Shown one piece after another: positions 43,702 to 53,345 of a DNA stretch of 64,000 bases (position 1 is its first letter; the number at the start of each line of letters is the position of its first letter). The notes under the pieces were generated by a model. That model had not been told where the DNA came from and made no database searches. It was given only the letters and a program-made list of their open reading frames with translations. Source of the stretch: Pseudoxanthomonas sp. GM95 (GTDB taxonomy: Bacteria; Pseudomonadota; Gammaproteobacteria; Xanthomonadales; Xanthomonadaceae); assembly GCF_900109775.1 (NCBI RefSeq), contig NZ_FOAX01000002.1:1506859-1570858 (forward strand). The letters run 5' to 3'. The position numbers were made by a program, and so were the translations under genes.

Positions 43702-46287
43702 GTGAAGTTGAAGCATTCGTTTTTGATTGGCGGCGGGCGACTGGCAGAACTGATCGAGCGCTACGACTGGGCCGCGACAAGTCTTGGGCCTATCGACGCT
43801 TGGCCACCTGCGCTACGCACCACCATTGCCCTGATGCTGCAGTCCCCCGTGCCGATCGTGACCCTGTGGGGGCGAGACGGGGTGATGATCTACAACGACG
43901 CCTATTCCGAGTTTGCTGGCGAGCGGCATCCTTCCCTACTGGGATCCAACGTCCGCGAAGGCTGGGGCGAGATTGCCAGCTTCAACGACAACGTGGTCAG
44001 CCACGTGCTGCTGGGCAACCAGCCGCTGTCCTATAAGGACATGGAGCTGGCCCTCAATCGCGACGGGCAGTTCAAGACCCTGTGGATGGACCTGGACTAC
44101 TCCCCGGTCCTGGATGAGTCCGGGACGCCGATTGGCGTCTTCGCCATCGTGGTGGAGACCACCGAGCGGGTCCTGGCCCAGCGGGCCAATGCCGCCGAAC
44201 GCGAGCGCCTGGCCCAGCTGTTCGAGCAGGCGCCTTCCTTCATGGCGGTGGTGCGCGGCCCTGAGCACCGTTTTGAACTGGCCAATCCCGCCTACCGGCG
44301 TGTGGTTGGCAATCGCGATGTCATCGGCCACACCGTGGGTGAGGTACTGCCTGACGTGGCGGACCAGTATCTGGCCCTGCTGGACAAGGTGTTCGCCGAC
44401 GGCGAGGCCTACTCGGCGCGAGGGGCTCCCTATGTGATGCAGACCCATTCCGGCGGTCCAAGCGTCCGGCGCGTGGTGGACTTCGTGTTCCAGCCGATCA
44501 AGGACGAGCTCGGGCGGGTCAGCGGCATCTTCATCGAGGGGGTGGACGTCACCCAGCGGGCTCGATCGGAAGTCACCCGGGAGGCGCTGGTGGCGCTCAC
44601 CGATGCGATTCGCGACGCGAGCGATCCTGGTCAGCTCGGCCAGCTCGCTTCCATCATCCTGGGCAAGTCGCTGGAAGCTTCAAGAGTCGGGTACGCCCAT
44701 ACCGTGCACGATGACAGCGCGCTGGTGATCACCAGCGAGTGGGGCGATACAGGCGCACAGCGCCTGGGGCGCGTTCTGGACCTTCGCCCCTACCGCGCGA
44801 TCCGCGCCGCCCTGGAGCAGGGGCAGGTTGTCGTGGTAGGAGATATCCGCCATGACGAGCTCACGGCAGAGGTGGTGGAGCTGCTCGAGGGCTGGGACGT
44901 CGGCGCGCTAATCAATGTTCCGATCCTCGAGCACGGCAGGCTGGTCGCCGTGCTATACGTCAACACCTCGCAGCCGCGCGCCTGGGAAGACCAGGAGGTG
45001 GCCATGGCCCAGGAGTTCGTTGCGCGCATCCGCACGGCCGAACAAAGACTGCATGGTGAGGCGGCGCTGCGAGAAGCCAACGAGACCCTGGAGCAGCGCG
45101 TCGAGCAGCGCACGCACGAGCTGCTCCAGGCCGAGGAGGCGCTGCGCCAGGCGCAGAAGATGGAGGCAGTCGGGCAGCTGACGGGCGGAATCGCACATGA
45201 CTTCAACAACCTGCTCACCGCCATTACCGGTGGGCTGGAACTGCTGAAGATGCGCCTTGCACAGGGACGTACCCAGGACCTGGACCGTTACATCAATGTC
45301 GCCACCAATGCGGCCAGCCGGGCAGCGAGCCTGACCCACCGGTTGCTGGCTTTTTCGCGTCGGCAGACGCTTTCGCCCAAGCCGACCGACGTCAAGCAGC
45401 TTGTCAGTGGCATTGCCGAGCTCATCCAGCGCACGGTGGGTCCCGAGATCGCCTTGGAGACGGTCAATGCCGCAGGGCTGTGGCCTTCGATGATCGATCC
45501 GAGCCAGCTCGAAAACGCGATCCTCAACCTGTGCATCAATGCGCGAGACGCGATGCCCAATGGGGGCAAGATTACCATCGAGACCGGCAATCGCTGGATC
45601 GACCAACGCACTGCATCCCAGCGTGGGATTGCGCCAGGGCAGTACATTTCCTTGTGCGTCTCCGACAGCGGAACCGGCATGACGGCCGACGTCATCGCCA
45701 AGGCCTTCGATCCCTTCTTCACCACCAAGCCGATCGGAATGGGCACCGGTCTCGGGCTGTCGATGATCTACGGATTTGCACGCCAGTCTGGCGGTGCGGT
45801 CAGTATTTACTCCGAACTCGACAAGGGCACGATGGTCTGCATCTATCTGCCTCGCCACGTCGGCGATGTCGAACAGTTCGAGGATAGCCTGCAGCTGGAA
45901 GAGGCGCCGCGTAGCCTGCAAGGGGAGACGGTTCTGGTGGTCGACGATGAGCCTGCGATCCGGGCGCTGATCAGCGATGTGCTGGGGGACCTGGGCTACT
46001 CGATTCTTGAGGCTGAAGACGGTGCGAGCGGCCTCAAGATATTGAACTCAGATGCCAGAATCGACCTGCTTGTCAGTGATGTCGGCTTGCCAGGTGGCAT
46101 GAACGGACGGCAGATGGCAGATGCCGGGCGAATGACGCGTCCGGACTTGAAGGTGCTATTCATTACCGGCTATGCCGAGAACGCCGTGCTCAGCCATGGG
46201 CATCTCGACCAAGGCATGCATGTGCTGACCAAGCCATTCTCGCTGGATGACCTGGCAACACGGATCCGGGAATTGATCAATCTGTGA
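43702..46287 (+). CDS. Hybrid sensor histidine kinase (PAS, PAS, GAF, kinase, receiver)
   Basis: 861 residues from a GTG with GGGGAC upstream; an in-frame ATG at 43615 is possible but lies in non-conserved sequence. Soluble. Two PAS domains (about 30-160 and 175-290), a GAF domain (about 310-475), a coiled-coil, then HisKA with the HDFNNLL box and an HATPase domain (NLCINARDAMP, GTGM, TGLGLSMIYGFARQSGG). The C-terminal receiver has phospho-Asp in LLVSDVGLPGGMNG. The phytochrome gene follows 188 bp later; the two may share a phosphorelay. Confidence 0.92.
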   Translation: MKLKHSFLIGGGRLAELIERYDWAATSLGPIDAWPPALRTTIALMLQSPVPIVTLWGRDGVMIYNDAYSEFAGERHPSLLGSNVREGWGEIASFNDNVVSHVLLGNQPLSYKDMELALNRDGQFKTLWMDLDYSPVLDESGTPIGVFAIVVETTERVLAQRANAAERERLAQLFEQAPSFMAVVRGPEHRFELANPAYRRVVGNRDVIGHTVGEVLPDVADQYLALLDKVFADGEAYSARGAPYVMQTHSGGPSVRRVVDFVFQPIKDELGRVSGIFIEGVDVTQRARSEVTREALVALTDAIRDASDPGQLGQLASIILGKSLEASRVGYAHTVHDDSALVITSEWGDTGAQRLGRVLDLRPYRAIRAALEQGQVVVVGDIRHDELTAEVVELLEGWDVGALINVPILEHGRLVAVLYVNTSQPRAWEDQEVAMAQEFVARIRTAEQRLHGEAALREANETLEQRVEQRTHELLQAEEALRQAQKMEAVGQLTGGIAHDFNNLLTAITGGLELLKMRLAQGRTQDLDRYINVATNAASRAASLTHRLLAFSRRQTLSPKPTDVKQLVSGIAELIQRTVGPEIALETVNAAGLWPSMIDPSQLENAILNLCINARDAMPNGGKITIETGNRWIDQRTASQRGIAPGQYISLCVSDSGTGMTADVIAKAFDPFFTTKPIGMGTGLGLSMIYGFARQSGGAVSIYSELDKGTMVCIYLPRHVGDVEQFEDSLQLEEAPRSLQGETVLVVDDEPAIRALISDVLGDLGYSILEAEDGASGLKILNSDARIDLLVSDVGLPGGMNGRQMADAGRMTRPDLKVLFITGYAENAVLSHGHLDQGMHVLTKPFSLDDLATRIRELINL

Positions 46288-46475
46288 AGATCGGTTTCGG
46301 ATTGCAAGCGAGTCGGCATACCTTCGCGCGTGGTTAATTCTGCGTGATGTTCTCGCGATGAATCGGCCTGTCCGGCTTTGCAGATATCGTGCAACATAGC
46401 GCTATACCGCTTGATTTCACTGCCTCAATTGCCTTCGCGAGGCATTCTGGGCAAGGCAGGTCTCACTGGAACCAG

Positions 46476-48713
46476 ATGACTTTGATAGCAGATCCCGCGC
46501 AATTGGACCTCACGGATTGCGCGAAAGAGCCAATCCATACACCTGGCGCGATCCAGCCCTACGGCGTACTGCTGGTTGTTGATTCGCGTTCATTGATCGT
46601 CATCGAGCGGGCCATCTCCAGCGGCGAGGTGACCAACACTTACGCCGATCCCTTGGGTCAGCCATTGGTCGATGTATTCGATGGCGCCATCGCTGCTTGC
46701 GTGCAGGCGTTGGCGCAACTCGAGGAGGCCTCTGTCAGCTACCTGGGCCGGTTCGCCATCGGTCCGGCAGGCATGCACCACGCATTGGCGCATCGCTCCG
46801 GCGACGCGATCGTGTTGGAACTGGAGGAGCCGCTGGAGGGCGAGCCGGGCACCTTCGAGGAGCTTTACCCAACGATTCGCGCGTTCATGGGCAAGGTTGG
46901 AACCGCCGCTTCGGTGGATGAGGTCTGCGCACTGGCGTCCGAGCATGTCAGGCAATTGACCGGGTTCGATCGCACATTGGTCTATCGGTTTGATCCGCAA
47001 TGGAATGGCGCCGTCGTCGCGGAAGAGCGCAACCAGGTGCTGCCTTCGTACATGGACCTGCGATTCCCGGAATCGGATATTCCAGCTCAGGCGCGCGAGC
47101 TGTACCGACGCAATACGGTGAGGCTGATCCCGAATTCAACCTATACCGCCACGCCCTTGTTGCGCAGTGCCGATGCGCGCGCAGAGGCGCCGACCGATCT
47201 GAGCCTGTCGACGTTGCGCAGTGTCTCGCCGGTGCACCTGCAGTACATGCGCAATATGGGAACTGGCGCCTCGATGTCGGTGTCGCTGCTGCAGGGGGAC
47301 AAGCTATGGGGCCTGGTTTCATGCCACAACGCAGAGCCGCGTCGGGTGCCTTACCACGTCCGTACTGCCTGCGAATTCATCGGCCAGATCCTGTCCCTCC
47401 AGATCTCGCTTCGCGAAAGCGCGCGTGATGTCGAGGAGCGCATGGCGCGCAGGGCCACGCAGGTCAGGTTGCTCGGCCGCATGGCCGGCGAGGAAGACTT
47501 TATCCAGGCCTTGGAAGATCACCACGCCGGGCTGCTTGAGCTGACCCAATCCAGCGGCGCTGCGATCGTCCATGCCGGGCAGTGCCGGCTTGTGGGGGAG
47601 TGCCCTGACAAAAAGCATGTCATGGCGCTGGTCCACTGGCTCTCCCAGCGGCAGGGAAGCGATGACTTCTTCGCCACCGACAACTTGCCCGAGGTGTGGG
47701 CGCCGGCGCAGCAGCTGAGTAGCATCGCAAGCGGCATCCTGTCCATCTCCATTTCACAGCTGCACGAAAGCGTGCTGATCTGGTTTAGGCCAGAGGTTGA
47801 AAGAACGGTGCGCTGGGGCGGTGATCCAAGCCACAAGCTGGGCAAGCCCGAAGTCCTCTCGCCGCGTAAATCCTTTGAGTCATGGAAGGAAATCGTCAGG
47901 CAGCGATCGCTGCCCTGGGACGATGTGGATCGGGATGCGGCCCTGGAGCTGCGCAGCGCGATCGTGGATATCGTCCTTCGCAAGGCAGAGGAAATGGCAG
48001 CCTTGAACGAGCAGTTGCTCAAGAGCAATAAGGAGCTCGAAGCATTCTCTTACTCGGTCAGCCATGATTTGCGTGCGCCTTTCCGCCATATCGTTGGCTA
48101 TAGCGAACTGCTTTCAATGTCCGCAGGCGAACGACTTGACGACAACGAGCGCCGTTTCCTGGACACGATCGTGGACTCGGCAAAGTCAGCCGGCGAACTG
48201 GTAGACGACCTGCTGAGCTTTTCCCAGATGGGCCGCTCAACCCTGAGCCTGATGACCATCAAGATGAACGCACTGGTCGAGGATGTGCGGCTCAAGCTTG
48301 AGATGGAATATCGCGAGCGTGAGGTTGAATGGGAAATCGACAGTCTGGGCGAGGTGGAGGCCGACCCGATGATGCTGAGGCTGGTCTGGCAGAACCTGCT
48401 CTCAAACGCGGTGAAGTTCACCCGCGATAGCAAGCCTGCGCGGATCCATGTCGGGACCTATCTGGAAGGCGCTGAGAAGGTGTTCTTCGTCCAGGACAAT
48501 GGCTGCGGTTTCGACATGAACTACGTGGGCAAGCTCTTTGGTGTTTTCCAGCGGCTTCATCACGTCGAAGAGTACGAAGGCACCGGCATTGGCCTAGCCA
48601 ACGTCGGTCGTATTGTGGGTCGGCACGGTGGTCGTGCCTGGGCCAAAGGCAAGCTCGGCGAAGGTGCCGTTATCTCATTCTCCATCCCCCTTAAATCTGG
48701 AGCCGATTCGTGA
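46476..48713 (+). CDS. bphP: Bacteriophytochrome histidine kinase
   Basis: Red/far-red photoreceptor kinase that binds biliverdin. 745 residues from the ATG at 46476; the preceding in-frame stretch is not conserved. N-terminal PAS with chromophore-linking Cys15 in LTDCAKEPIHTPGAIQPYG. GAF with FPESDIPAQARELY (PASDIP-like) and SPVHLQYMRNMGTGASMS (chromophore-contact His). PHY domain with the tongue motif SPRKSF. HisKA box SYSVSHDLRAPFRHIVGYS and HATPase (NLLSNAVKFT, GTGIGLANVGRIV) follow. The stop overlaps the next start as GTGA. No heme oxygenase (bphO) gene is in the window, so biliverdin must come from elsewhere. Confidence 0.95.
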   Translation: MTLIADPAQLDLTDCAKEPIHTPGAIQPYGVLLVVDSRSLIVIERAISSGEVTNTYADPLGQPLVDVFDGAIAACVQALAQLEEASVSYLGRFAIGPAGMHHALAHRSGDAIVLELEEPLEGEPGTFEELYPTIRAFMGKVGTAASVDEVCALASEHVRQLTGFDRTLVYRFDPQWNGAVVAEERNQVLPSYMDLRFPESDIPAQARELYRRNTVRLIPNSTYTATPLLRSADARAEAPTDLSLSTLRSVSPVHLQYMRNMGTGASMSVSLLQGDKLWGLVSCHNAEPRRVPYHVRTACEFIGQILSLQISLRESARDVEERMARRATQVRLLGRMAGEEDFIQALEDHHAGLLELTQSSGAAIVHAGQCRLVGECPDKKHVMALVHWLSQRQGSDDFFATDNLPEVWAPAQQLSSIASGILSISISQLHESVLIWFRPEVERTVRWGGDPSHKLGKPEVLSPRKSFESWKEIVRQRSLPWDDVDRDAALELRSAIVDIVLRKAEEMAALNEQLLKSNKELEAFSYSVSHDLRAPFRHIVGYSELLSMSAGERLDDNERRFLDTIVDSAKSAGELVDDLLSFSQMGRSTLSLMTIKMNALVEDVRLKLEMEYREREVEWEIDSLGEVEADPMMLRLVWQNLLSNAVKFTRDSKPARIHVGTYLEGAEKVFFVQDNGCGFDMNYVGKLFGVFQRLHHVEEYEGTGIGLANVGRIVGRHGGRAWAKGKLGEGAVISFSIPLKSGADS

Positions 48714-49180
48714 GGGATTTGCGTCCTATCTTGCTTGTTGAAGACAACCCCAAGGATGCGGAGTTGACTAAAGCTGCCCTGGCACGCTGCCAGCTGCTTA
48801 ACGAGGTCACCCATGTGCGTGATGGCGAAGAGGCTTTGCACTACCTGCGCAGCCAGGGCAAGTACGCCGGCCAGAACCATGGTGGTCCCGTGGTAGTACT
48901 GCTTGACCTGAAATTGCCGAAGGTCGATGGGCTCGAGGTGCTCGAGCAGGTCCGTTCCGATCCGAATCTCAGTAGCACCCCAATCGTCATGCTGACCTCG
49001 TCACGCGAGGAGCAGGACCTGGTCAAGAGCTACAAGCTCGGGGTCAATGCCTTCGTGGTCAAGCCTGTGGACTTCAAGGAATTCTTTGAAGCCATCCAGG
49101 GGCTGGGCATGTTCTGGGGCATTACCAACCTGCCGCCACCGCCGTTCGCGATCCAACCGGGGGAGGGCGGCGGCAAGTGA
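48710..49180 (+). CDS. Rcp1-like single-domain response regulator
   Basis: 156 residues, GTG start overlapping the bphP stop by four bases. A receiver domain only: LVEDNPKDAELTKAAL at the start, phospho-Asp in VVLLDLKLPKVDG and Lys in FVVKPVDFKEF. This matches phytochrome-partner receivers of the Rcp1 type. No output domain, so it likely passes the phosphate on. The next gene overlaps it as GTGA. Confidence 0.94.
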   Translation: MRDLRPILLVEDNPKDAELTKAALARCQLLNEVTHVRDGEEALHYLRSQGKYAGQNHGGPVVVLLDLKLPKVDGLEVLEQVRSDPNLSSTPIVMLTSSREEQDLVKSYKLGVNAFVVKPVDFKEFFEAIQGLGMFWGITNLPPPPFAIQPGEGGGK

Positions 49181-51612
49181 AGGCTGACGCTCCAACGGCA
49201 CCCATCCGTGTCTTGATGCTGGAGGACAGCGCGCTGGATGGGGAGCTGATCATGGCCCAGCTCGGCTTTGCCAAGCTCGAGGTCACGATGGATCGGGTGT
49301 GGACCAGAGAGAGTTTTGTGGGGGCGTTGTCGAGCCACAACCACGATGTGATCCTGGCCGACCATGTGTTGCCGAATTTCGATGGTGATACGGCGCTGCG
49401 GCTGGCACGTGAGCTGGCGCCAGAAGTGCCCTTCATCTTCGTGTCCGGAACCCTGACCGAGGAGTTGGCGGTTCGCGCGCTACGGCACGGCGCCCGGGAT
49501 TATGTGGTCAAGCAACGCCTGCAGCGCCTTCCCGAAGCGATCGTGCGTGCGCTGCGTGAGAACGATGAGAAGGCGAGCCTGCGGCAGGCGCGGGCAGAGC
49601 TCAAGGCTAGTCAGGAACAGCTTGAAACCTATACCAATTCTTTGCCGCCGCTCATTGCGCGAGTAGATGCCCAGCACCGCCTGTTGCTTGCCAATGAGGC
49701 GTTCAACCACTGGTACGGGCTGTCCCCATCGGCACTGGTGGGGGAGGATCTGGGCGCCGTGATAGGCCAGCCAGCCTTCCAGGTGCTCGCCCCGCAGCTC
49801 GAACCGTTGATGGCCGGTCAGCCATTGGCGCTGGAATTGGATCTGGTTGACCAGCAGGGCATCCACCGGCCCGCGCAGGTCGACTGCGTTCCGCGCGTGG
49901 GGGAATCCGGCGCGTATGCCGGCTACTACCTGATGGCACGTGACGTCAGTGGGCACAAGCGCGCTGAGCAAGCCTTGCTGGCACAGAAGGAAAGTCTCGA
50001 GCTTCGTGTCGAAGTCGGCGAGCGCGAATTGCGGAGTAGTCGCAGCCGGATGCAGTCGATCTTCGAGTCGAGTGTGCAGCAGCAGATTCTTGTGTCGCTG
50101 GATGGCTTGATCCTGGACGCGAACAAGACGTCGCTGGCCGCCATCCTGTGCGAGAAAGACCAGGTCGTCGGCATCGCGTTCAGCACCGCTGCCTGGTTTA
50201 GCGAAACTGAAGGGGCGCCTGGTCTGGTCGCAGCAGCGCTTGCTAAGGCTGCCTCTGGCGATGAGTCACGCCATGAGCTCGAGCTCAACCTGCCGACGGG
50301 CCTGCGGAGTTTCGACTATTCATTTCGCCCGATCATCGACCACGACCACCATGTGGTCTCGGTCCTATGCGAGGCGATCGAGACCACCGAGCGACGCCGC
50401 GCGGAGAATGCCCTGCAGCAGGCGCAGAAGATCGAGGCGGTGGGCCAGCTCACCGGTGGCATCGCACACGACTTCAATAACATCCTGACCGTGATTTCCG
50501 GCAACGTCGACTACGCCAGCATGCTGGTCGAGATGCCTGGTTCGACCGACAAGACCAAGCGGGCCCTGGAAAGCGCCATGAAGGGCGTCATGAGCGCCTC
50601 GGCGCTGACCAACCGCCTGCTCACGCTCGCGCGCAAGAAGCCGGTGCAGGCCGTGGTAATGGACCTGGATAGCCACGTAGTTGGCCTGCAGGAAATGCTG
50701 GCGCGCGCGTTGGGCGAACTGGTCGAACTGGAAGTGGTCGGTTCATCAGGCCAGTTGCCCGTTGAAATCGATGCCGGCCAGCTTGAGGCGGCCCTGATCA
50801 ACCTGGCTGTCAACGCCAGGGATGCCATGCCCGGCGGAGGCAAGCTGCTGATCGAGCTCAGCGACATGCAGATGGACGTCGAGCTGGCGGCGCAGAACTC
50901 CACGATCGCTCCGGGCCGGTATGCCATGCTCCGGGTGCAGGACAACGGGGTCGGCATGTCCCAGGAGACCATCGCGCGCGTGTTCGAACCCTTCTTCACC
51001 ACCAAGGAAGTAGGCAAGGGCACGGGACTGGGATTGTCGATGGTCTACGGCTTTGTGCAGCAATCGGGCGGCCACATCCTGATTGACTCGAAGGTCGGCG
51101 TGGGCACGGTCTTTTCCATCGTGCTGCCCATTTCTTCCACTCCGCTTGCCCAGGCGAGCGAGGAACTTGGCCAGGCCGAGCTGCCGGAGAAATCGGCGAC
51201 CATCCTGGTGGCCGAAGACAACGAGGATGTGCGCGCCTACAGCGTGGAGGTTCTCCGCCATCTGGGTTATCGCGTGCTTGAGGCCCATGACGGGCTTTCG
51301 GCCATGCGCCTGCTCGAACGTCCCGATGTGCATGTGGACCTGTTGTTCTCGGACATTGTCATGCCACGGATGACGGGGTGGGAACTTGCCCAGGAGGCAC
51401 GCCGCTTACGTCCCGCGCTTCCGATACTGTTCACCTCCGGCTATCCACGCGACATCGAGACCAGCGGTGCGCAGATGAGGGACGTGACCATCCTCTCAAA
51501 GCCCTTTACCCGCCGGGACTTGGCTGGGGCGGTCCGGAGCTCTCTTGATGGTACACAGAATGAGCCGGGAGCCCGCCAGGCGATGGCAAGCGCTTCGGGC
51601 TCGAAGAACTAG
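49177..51612 (+). CDS. Hybrid histidine kinase, receiver at both ends
   Basis: 811 residues from a GTG overlapping the receiver gene's stop. An N-terminal receiver (MLEDSALDGELI, phospho-Asp in VILADHVLPNFDG) is followed by two PAS domains (about 150-270 and 290-410), HisKA with HDFNNILTVISG, HATPase (NLAVNARDAMP, GKGTGLGLSMVYGFVQQSGG) and a C-terminal receiver (phospho-Asp in LLFSDIVMPRMTG). The arrangement with bphP and the Rcp1-like gene in one overlapping operon suggests a multi-step light-driven phosphorelay. Confidence 0.94.
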   Translation: MKADAPTAPIRVLMLEDSALDGELIMAQLGFAKLEVTMDRVWTRESFVGALSSHNHDVILADHVLPNFDGDTALRLARELAPEVPFIFVSGTLTEELAVRALRHGARDYVVKQRLQRLPEAIVRALRENDEKASLRQARAELKASQEQLETYTNSLPPLIARVDAQHRLLLANEAFNHWYGLSPSALVGEDLGAVIGQPAFQVLAPQLEPLMAGQPLALELDLVDQQGIHRPAQVDCVPRVGESGAYAGYYLMARDVSGHKRAEQALLAQKESLELRVEVGERELRSSRSRMQSIFESSVQQQILVSLDGLILDANKTSLAAILCEKDQVVGIAFSTAAWFSETEGAPGLVAAALAKAASGDESRHELELNLPTGLRSFDYSFRPIIDHDHHVVSVLCEAIETTERRRAENALQQAQKIEAVGQLTGGIAHDFNNILTVISGNVDYASMLVEMPGSTDKTKRALESAMKGVMSASALTNRLLTLARKKPVQAVVMDLDSHVVGLQEMLARALGELVELEVVGSSGQLPVEIDAGQLEAALINLAVNARDAMPGGGKLLIELSDMQMDVELAAQNSTIAPGRYAMLRVQDNGVGMSQETIARVFEPFFTTKEVGKGTGLGLSMVYGFVQQSGGHILIDSKVGVGTVFSIVLPISSTPLAQASEELGQAELPEKSATILVAEDNEDVRAYSVEVLRHLGYRVLEAHDGLSAMRLLERPDVHVDLLFSDIVMPRMTGWELAQEARRLRPALPILFTSGYPRDIETSGAQMRDVTILSKPFTRRDLAGAVRSSLDGTQNEPGARQAMASASGSKN

Positions 51613-51636
51613 GTTTGAAATTCTGTACATCGGGAG

Positions 51637-51666
51637 GGCCAAGCAGGCGCCACCTTCTGCTTGGCC
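51637..51666 (+). terminator. Hairpin at the end of the phytochrome operon
   Basis: A perfect 10-bp stem GGCCAAGCAG/CTGCTTGGCC with a 10-base loop, 24 bases after the stop. There is no clear T-run, so its use as a terminator is only probable. Confidence 0.5.
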
Positions 51667-51699
51667 ATACCCTCGACGCAATGGCAGCACCGCGCTGCG

Positions 51700-52155
51700 T
51701 CACCGGTGTTGATGGTTAGCCCAGGCAACGGGACCTTGGCGTTCCTCGAACATCAGGGAAAGAACCGCTTGCCCTACACGGGATGATCGATTCGTTGATC
51801 TGAACTTGATCGTGCATGTCGCGAGCCTGCGGGGCGGCTGCCCTTGGCTGCCGCAGGAGGGCTCGCGGAACTCCTCGACCTGCAATGTTTGTTTCGGGGA
51901 TGCCGAAGCTGGGTAGATCGAGCAACGTAGATCGTTCTGATCCAACTGGCGATGAGCGTGGAAATGCCAGCCTGTTGGGCCAGTGACGCTGGCAATGATC
52001 AGATCACCATCGCCGTCGTATGTGCTCCGCATGCCCGAGGTCTGCAGCTGCACGCCGGCGCCTTCGATCTCCAACCCGGCCATGACGGTCAGGACGCGCT
52101 CGATGAGCGAGCGCCCATGCGAAATCCCCTTCGTGCGGAACATGAAATAAGCCAT
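51700..52155 (-). CDS. Hypothetical protein (151 aa)
   Basis: 151 residues from the ATG at 52155 with GGAAAG seven bases upstream. The N-terminal half looks genuine: FMFRTKGISHGRSLIERVLTVMAG with strands and helices, then YDGDGDLIIASVTGPTGWHFH. The C-terminal third is Arg/Ser/Gln-rich and less convincing, so the true end might be disturbed by a frameshift. No family recognised. Confidence 0.45.
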   Translation of the reverse strand: MAYFMFRTKGISHGRSLIERVLTVMAGLEIEGAGVQLQTSGMRSTYDGDGDLIIASVTGPTGWHFHAHRQLDQNDLRCSIYPASASPKQTLQVEEFREPSCGSQGQPPRRLATCTIKFRSTNRSSRVGQAVLSLMFEERQGPVAWANHQHR

Positions 52156-52806
52156 GGCAGCTTTCCACACGGAGTTCCCCTGCGGGGTCAACGATGCCGC
52201 TGTTTTCCCGCGGCAAAATTGTTTCGCTTTCGTAAGCATTAAACGCGCGAGTCTGGGGAGCGCCTTTGTATTGCAACTCGGCCCTCTTGGGCTTGAGCAG
52301 TGCGATAGCCACTAGTTCTTACGGGAAACGGTTGCATGGACTTGCCGCCGTGCCAGACGAAAAATCGGCTCGCTGTCTCAGCTGCTGCGACCGGATGTGT
52401 GGATCATGGGGGCGTTCCATATCCTTCGGCCGGCTCACCCCCGGCCTTTTTTTTGGGGCCGAGGAAAACGACTCGGCGTCGTTCCTGCACCGCATTGATG
52501 CGGTCGGGCTCTTGGGCTGCGCCCCACGCCTTGCCAGTCATGGCCAGTCGGCTTTGATCCCTGCTGACCTTGCGGCCCGGCATTGAACCGTGCCTGCGCG
52601 CTCCGCTTGCCCTGAAGCCTTTTGGAGCTGGGGAGAGGGCGGCTTGCTGTGTCCGGTCACCGTATCACGGCGTTCTCGCCGTCAAGGGCTGCGCGTGCCT
52701 GCACGCTTGCGGCCGCTGGCCGTCAAAGGACCCTGTGACAGCCTGCGCTTGCGCCGTGAGGAGCCGGTTTCCGGGCAATGCCGCCCGAGCAACCGGAGCC
52801 TGGATC
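52156..52806. other. 651 bp intergenic region with an orphan terminator
   Basis: No convincing protein gene. It holds a plus-strand terminator at 52425-52451 that follows no plus-strand gene, which suggests a small RNA (see findings). Its right part carries the radC upstream region. Confidence 0.5.
52425..52451 (+). terminator. Rho-independent terminator without an upstream gene
   Basis: GGCCGG-CTCACCC-CCGGCC followed by eight T. The nearest plus-strand gene stop is more than 800 bases upstream with its own hairpin, so an untranslated transcript between about 52290 and 52451 is plausible. Confidence 0.7.
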
Positions 52807-53316
52807 ATGTCGCAACTTTCGTTCACTTCCTTTGACGCGCTACTGCATGTGCGCGATACCACCGGCACCTATCGTCTGGCCTCTATCGACCGGATCCTGG
52901 CCGCTGCGCGTGATGCCATCGACCACAGGATGCAGCGTGGCACCGCCTTTCGTTCGCCGCAGGTGGTCAGGGACTTCCTGCAGGTCAAACTCTCAGGCTT
53001 CGAGCATGAGGTATTCGCGGTGATCTTCCTGGATACCATGCACCGGTTGATCGCCTACGCCGAGATGTTCCGCGGCACCATCGACAGCGCCTCGGTCTAT
53101 CCGCGCGAGGTGGTCAAGGAAGCGCTGCGGGTCAATGCGGCTGCGGTGATCCTTGCGCACAACCAGCCAAGCGGAAATCCCGAGCCGAGCGCGGCGGACA
53201 AGGCCATCACGCGACGACTGAAGGATGCACTGGAGCTGGTGGACGTGCGCACCCTTGACCACATCGTGGTCGGTGGACATTCCACGACTTCGTTTGCCGA
53301 GCGGGGACTGATCTGA
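52807..53316 (+). CDS. RadC-like JAB-domain protein of mobile elements
   Basis: 169 residues from an ATG with GGAG upstream. MPN/JAB fold: FEHEVFAVIFLDTMHRLIAYAEMFRGT, then SVYPREVVKEALRVNAAAVILAHNQPSGNPEPSAAD across 96-131. Normal members have HNHPSG; here the second His is Gln (HNQPSG, Gln120), so a zinc ligand of the JAMM motif (HxH-S-D) is changed. It is shorter than chromosomal RadC and lacks the N-terminal HhH domain, as in island-borne copies. It marks the start of the backbone-like block. A terminator follows at once. Confidence 0.88.
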   Translation: MSQLSFTSFDALLHVRDTTGTYRLASIDRILAAARDAIDHRMQRGTAFRSPQVVRDFLQVKLSGFEHEVFAVIFLDTMHRLIAYAEMFRGTIDSASVYPREVVKEALRVNAAAVILAHNQPSGNPEPSAADKAITRRLKDALELVDVRTLDHIVVGGHSTTSFAERGLI

Positions 53317-53318
53317 GC

Positions 53319-53345
53319 AAGGGGGCTTCGGCCCCCTTTTGCTTC
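53319..53345 (+). terminator. Rho-independent terminator of the RadC-like gene
   Basis: AAGGGGGC-TTCG-GCCCCCTT with a TTTT run, starting three bases after the stop. Confidence 0.9.
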
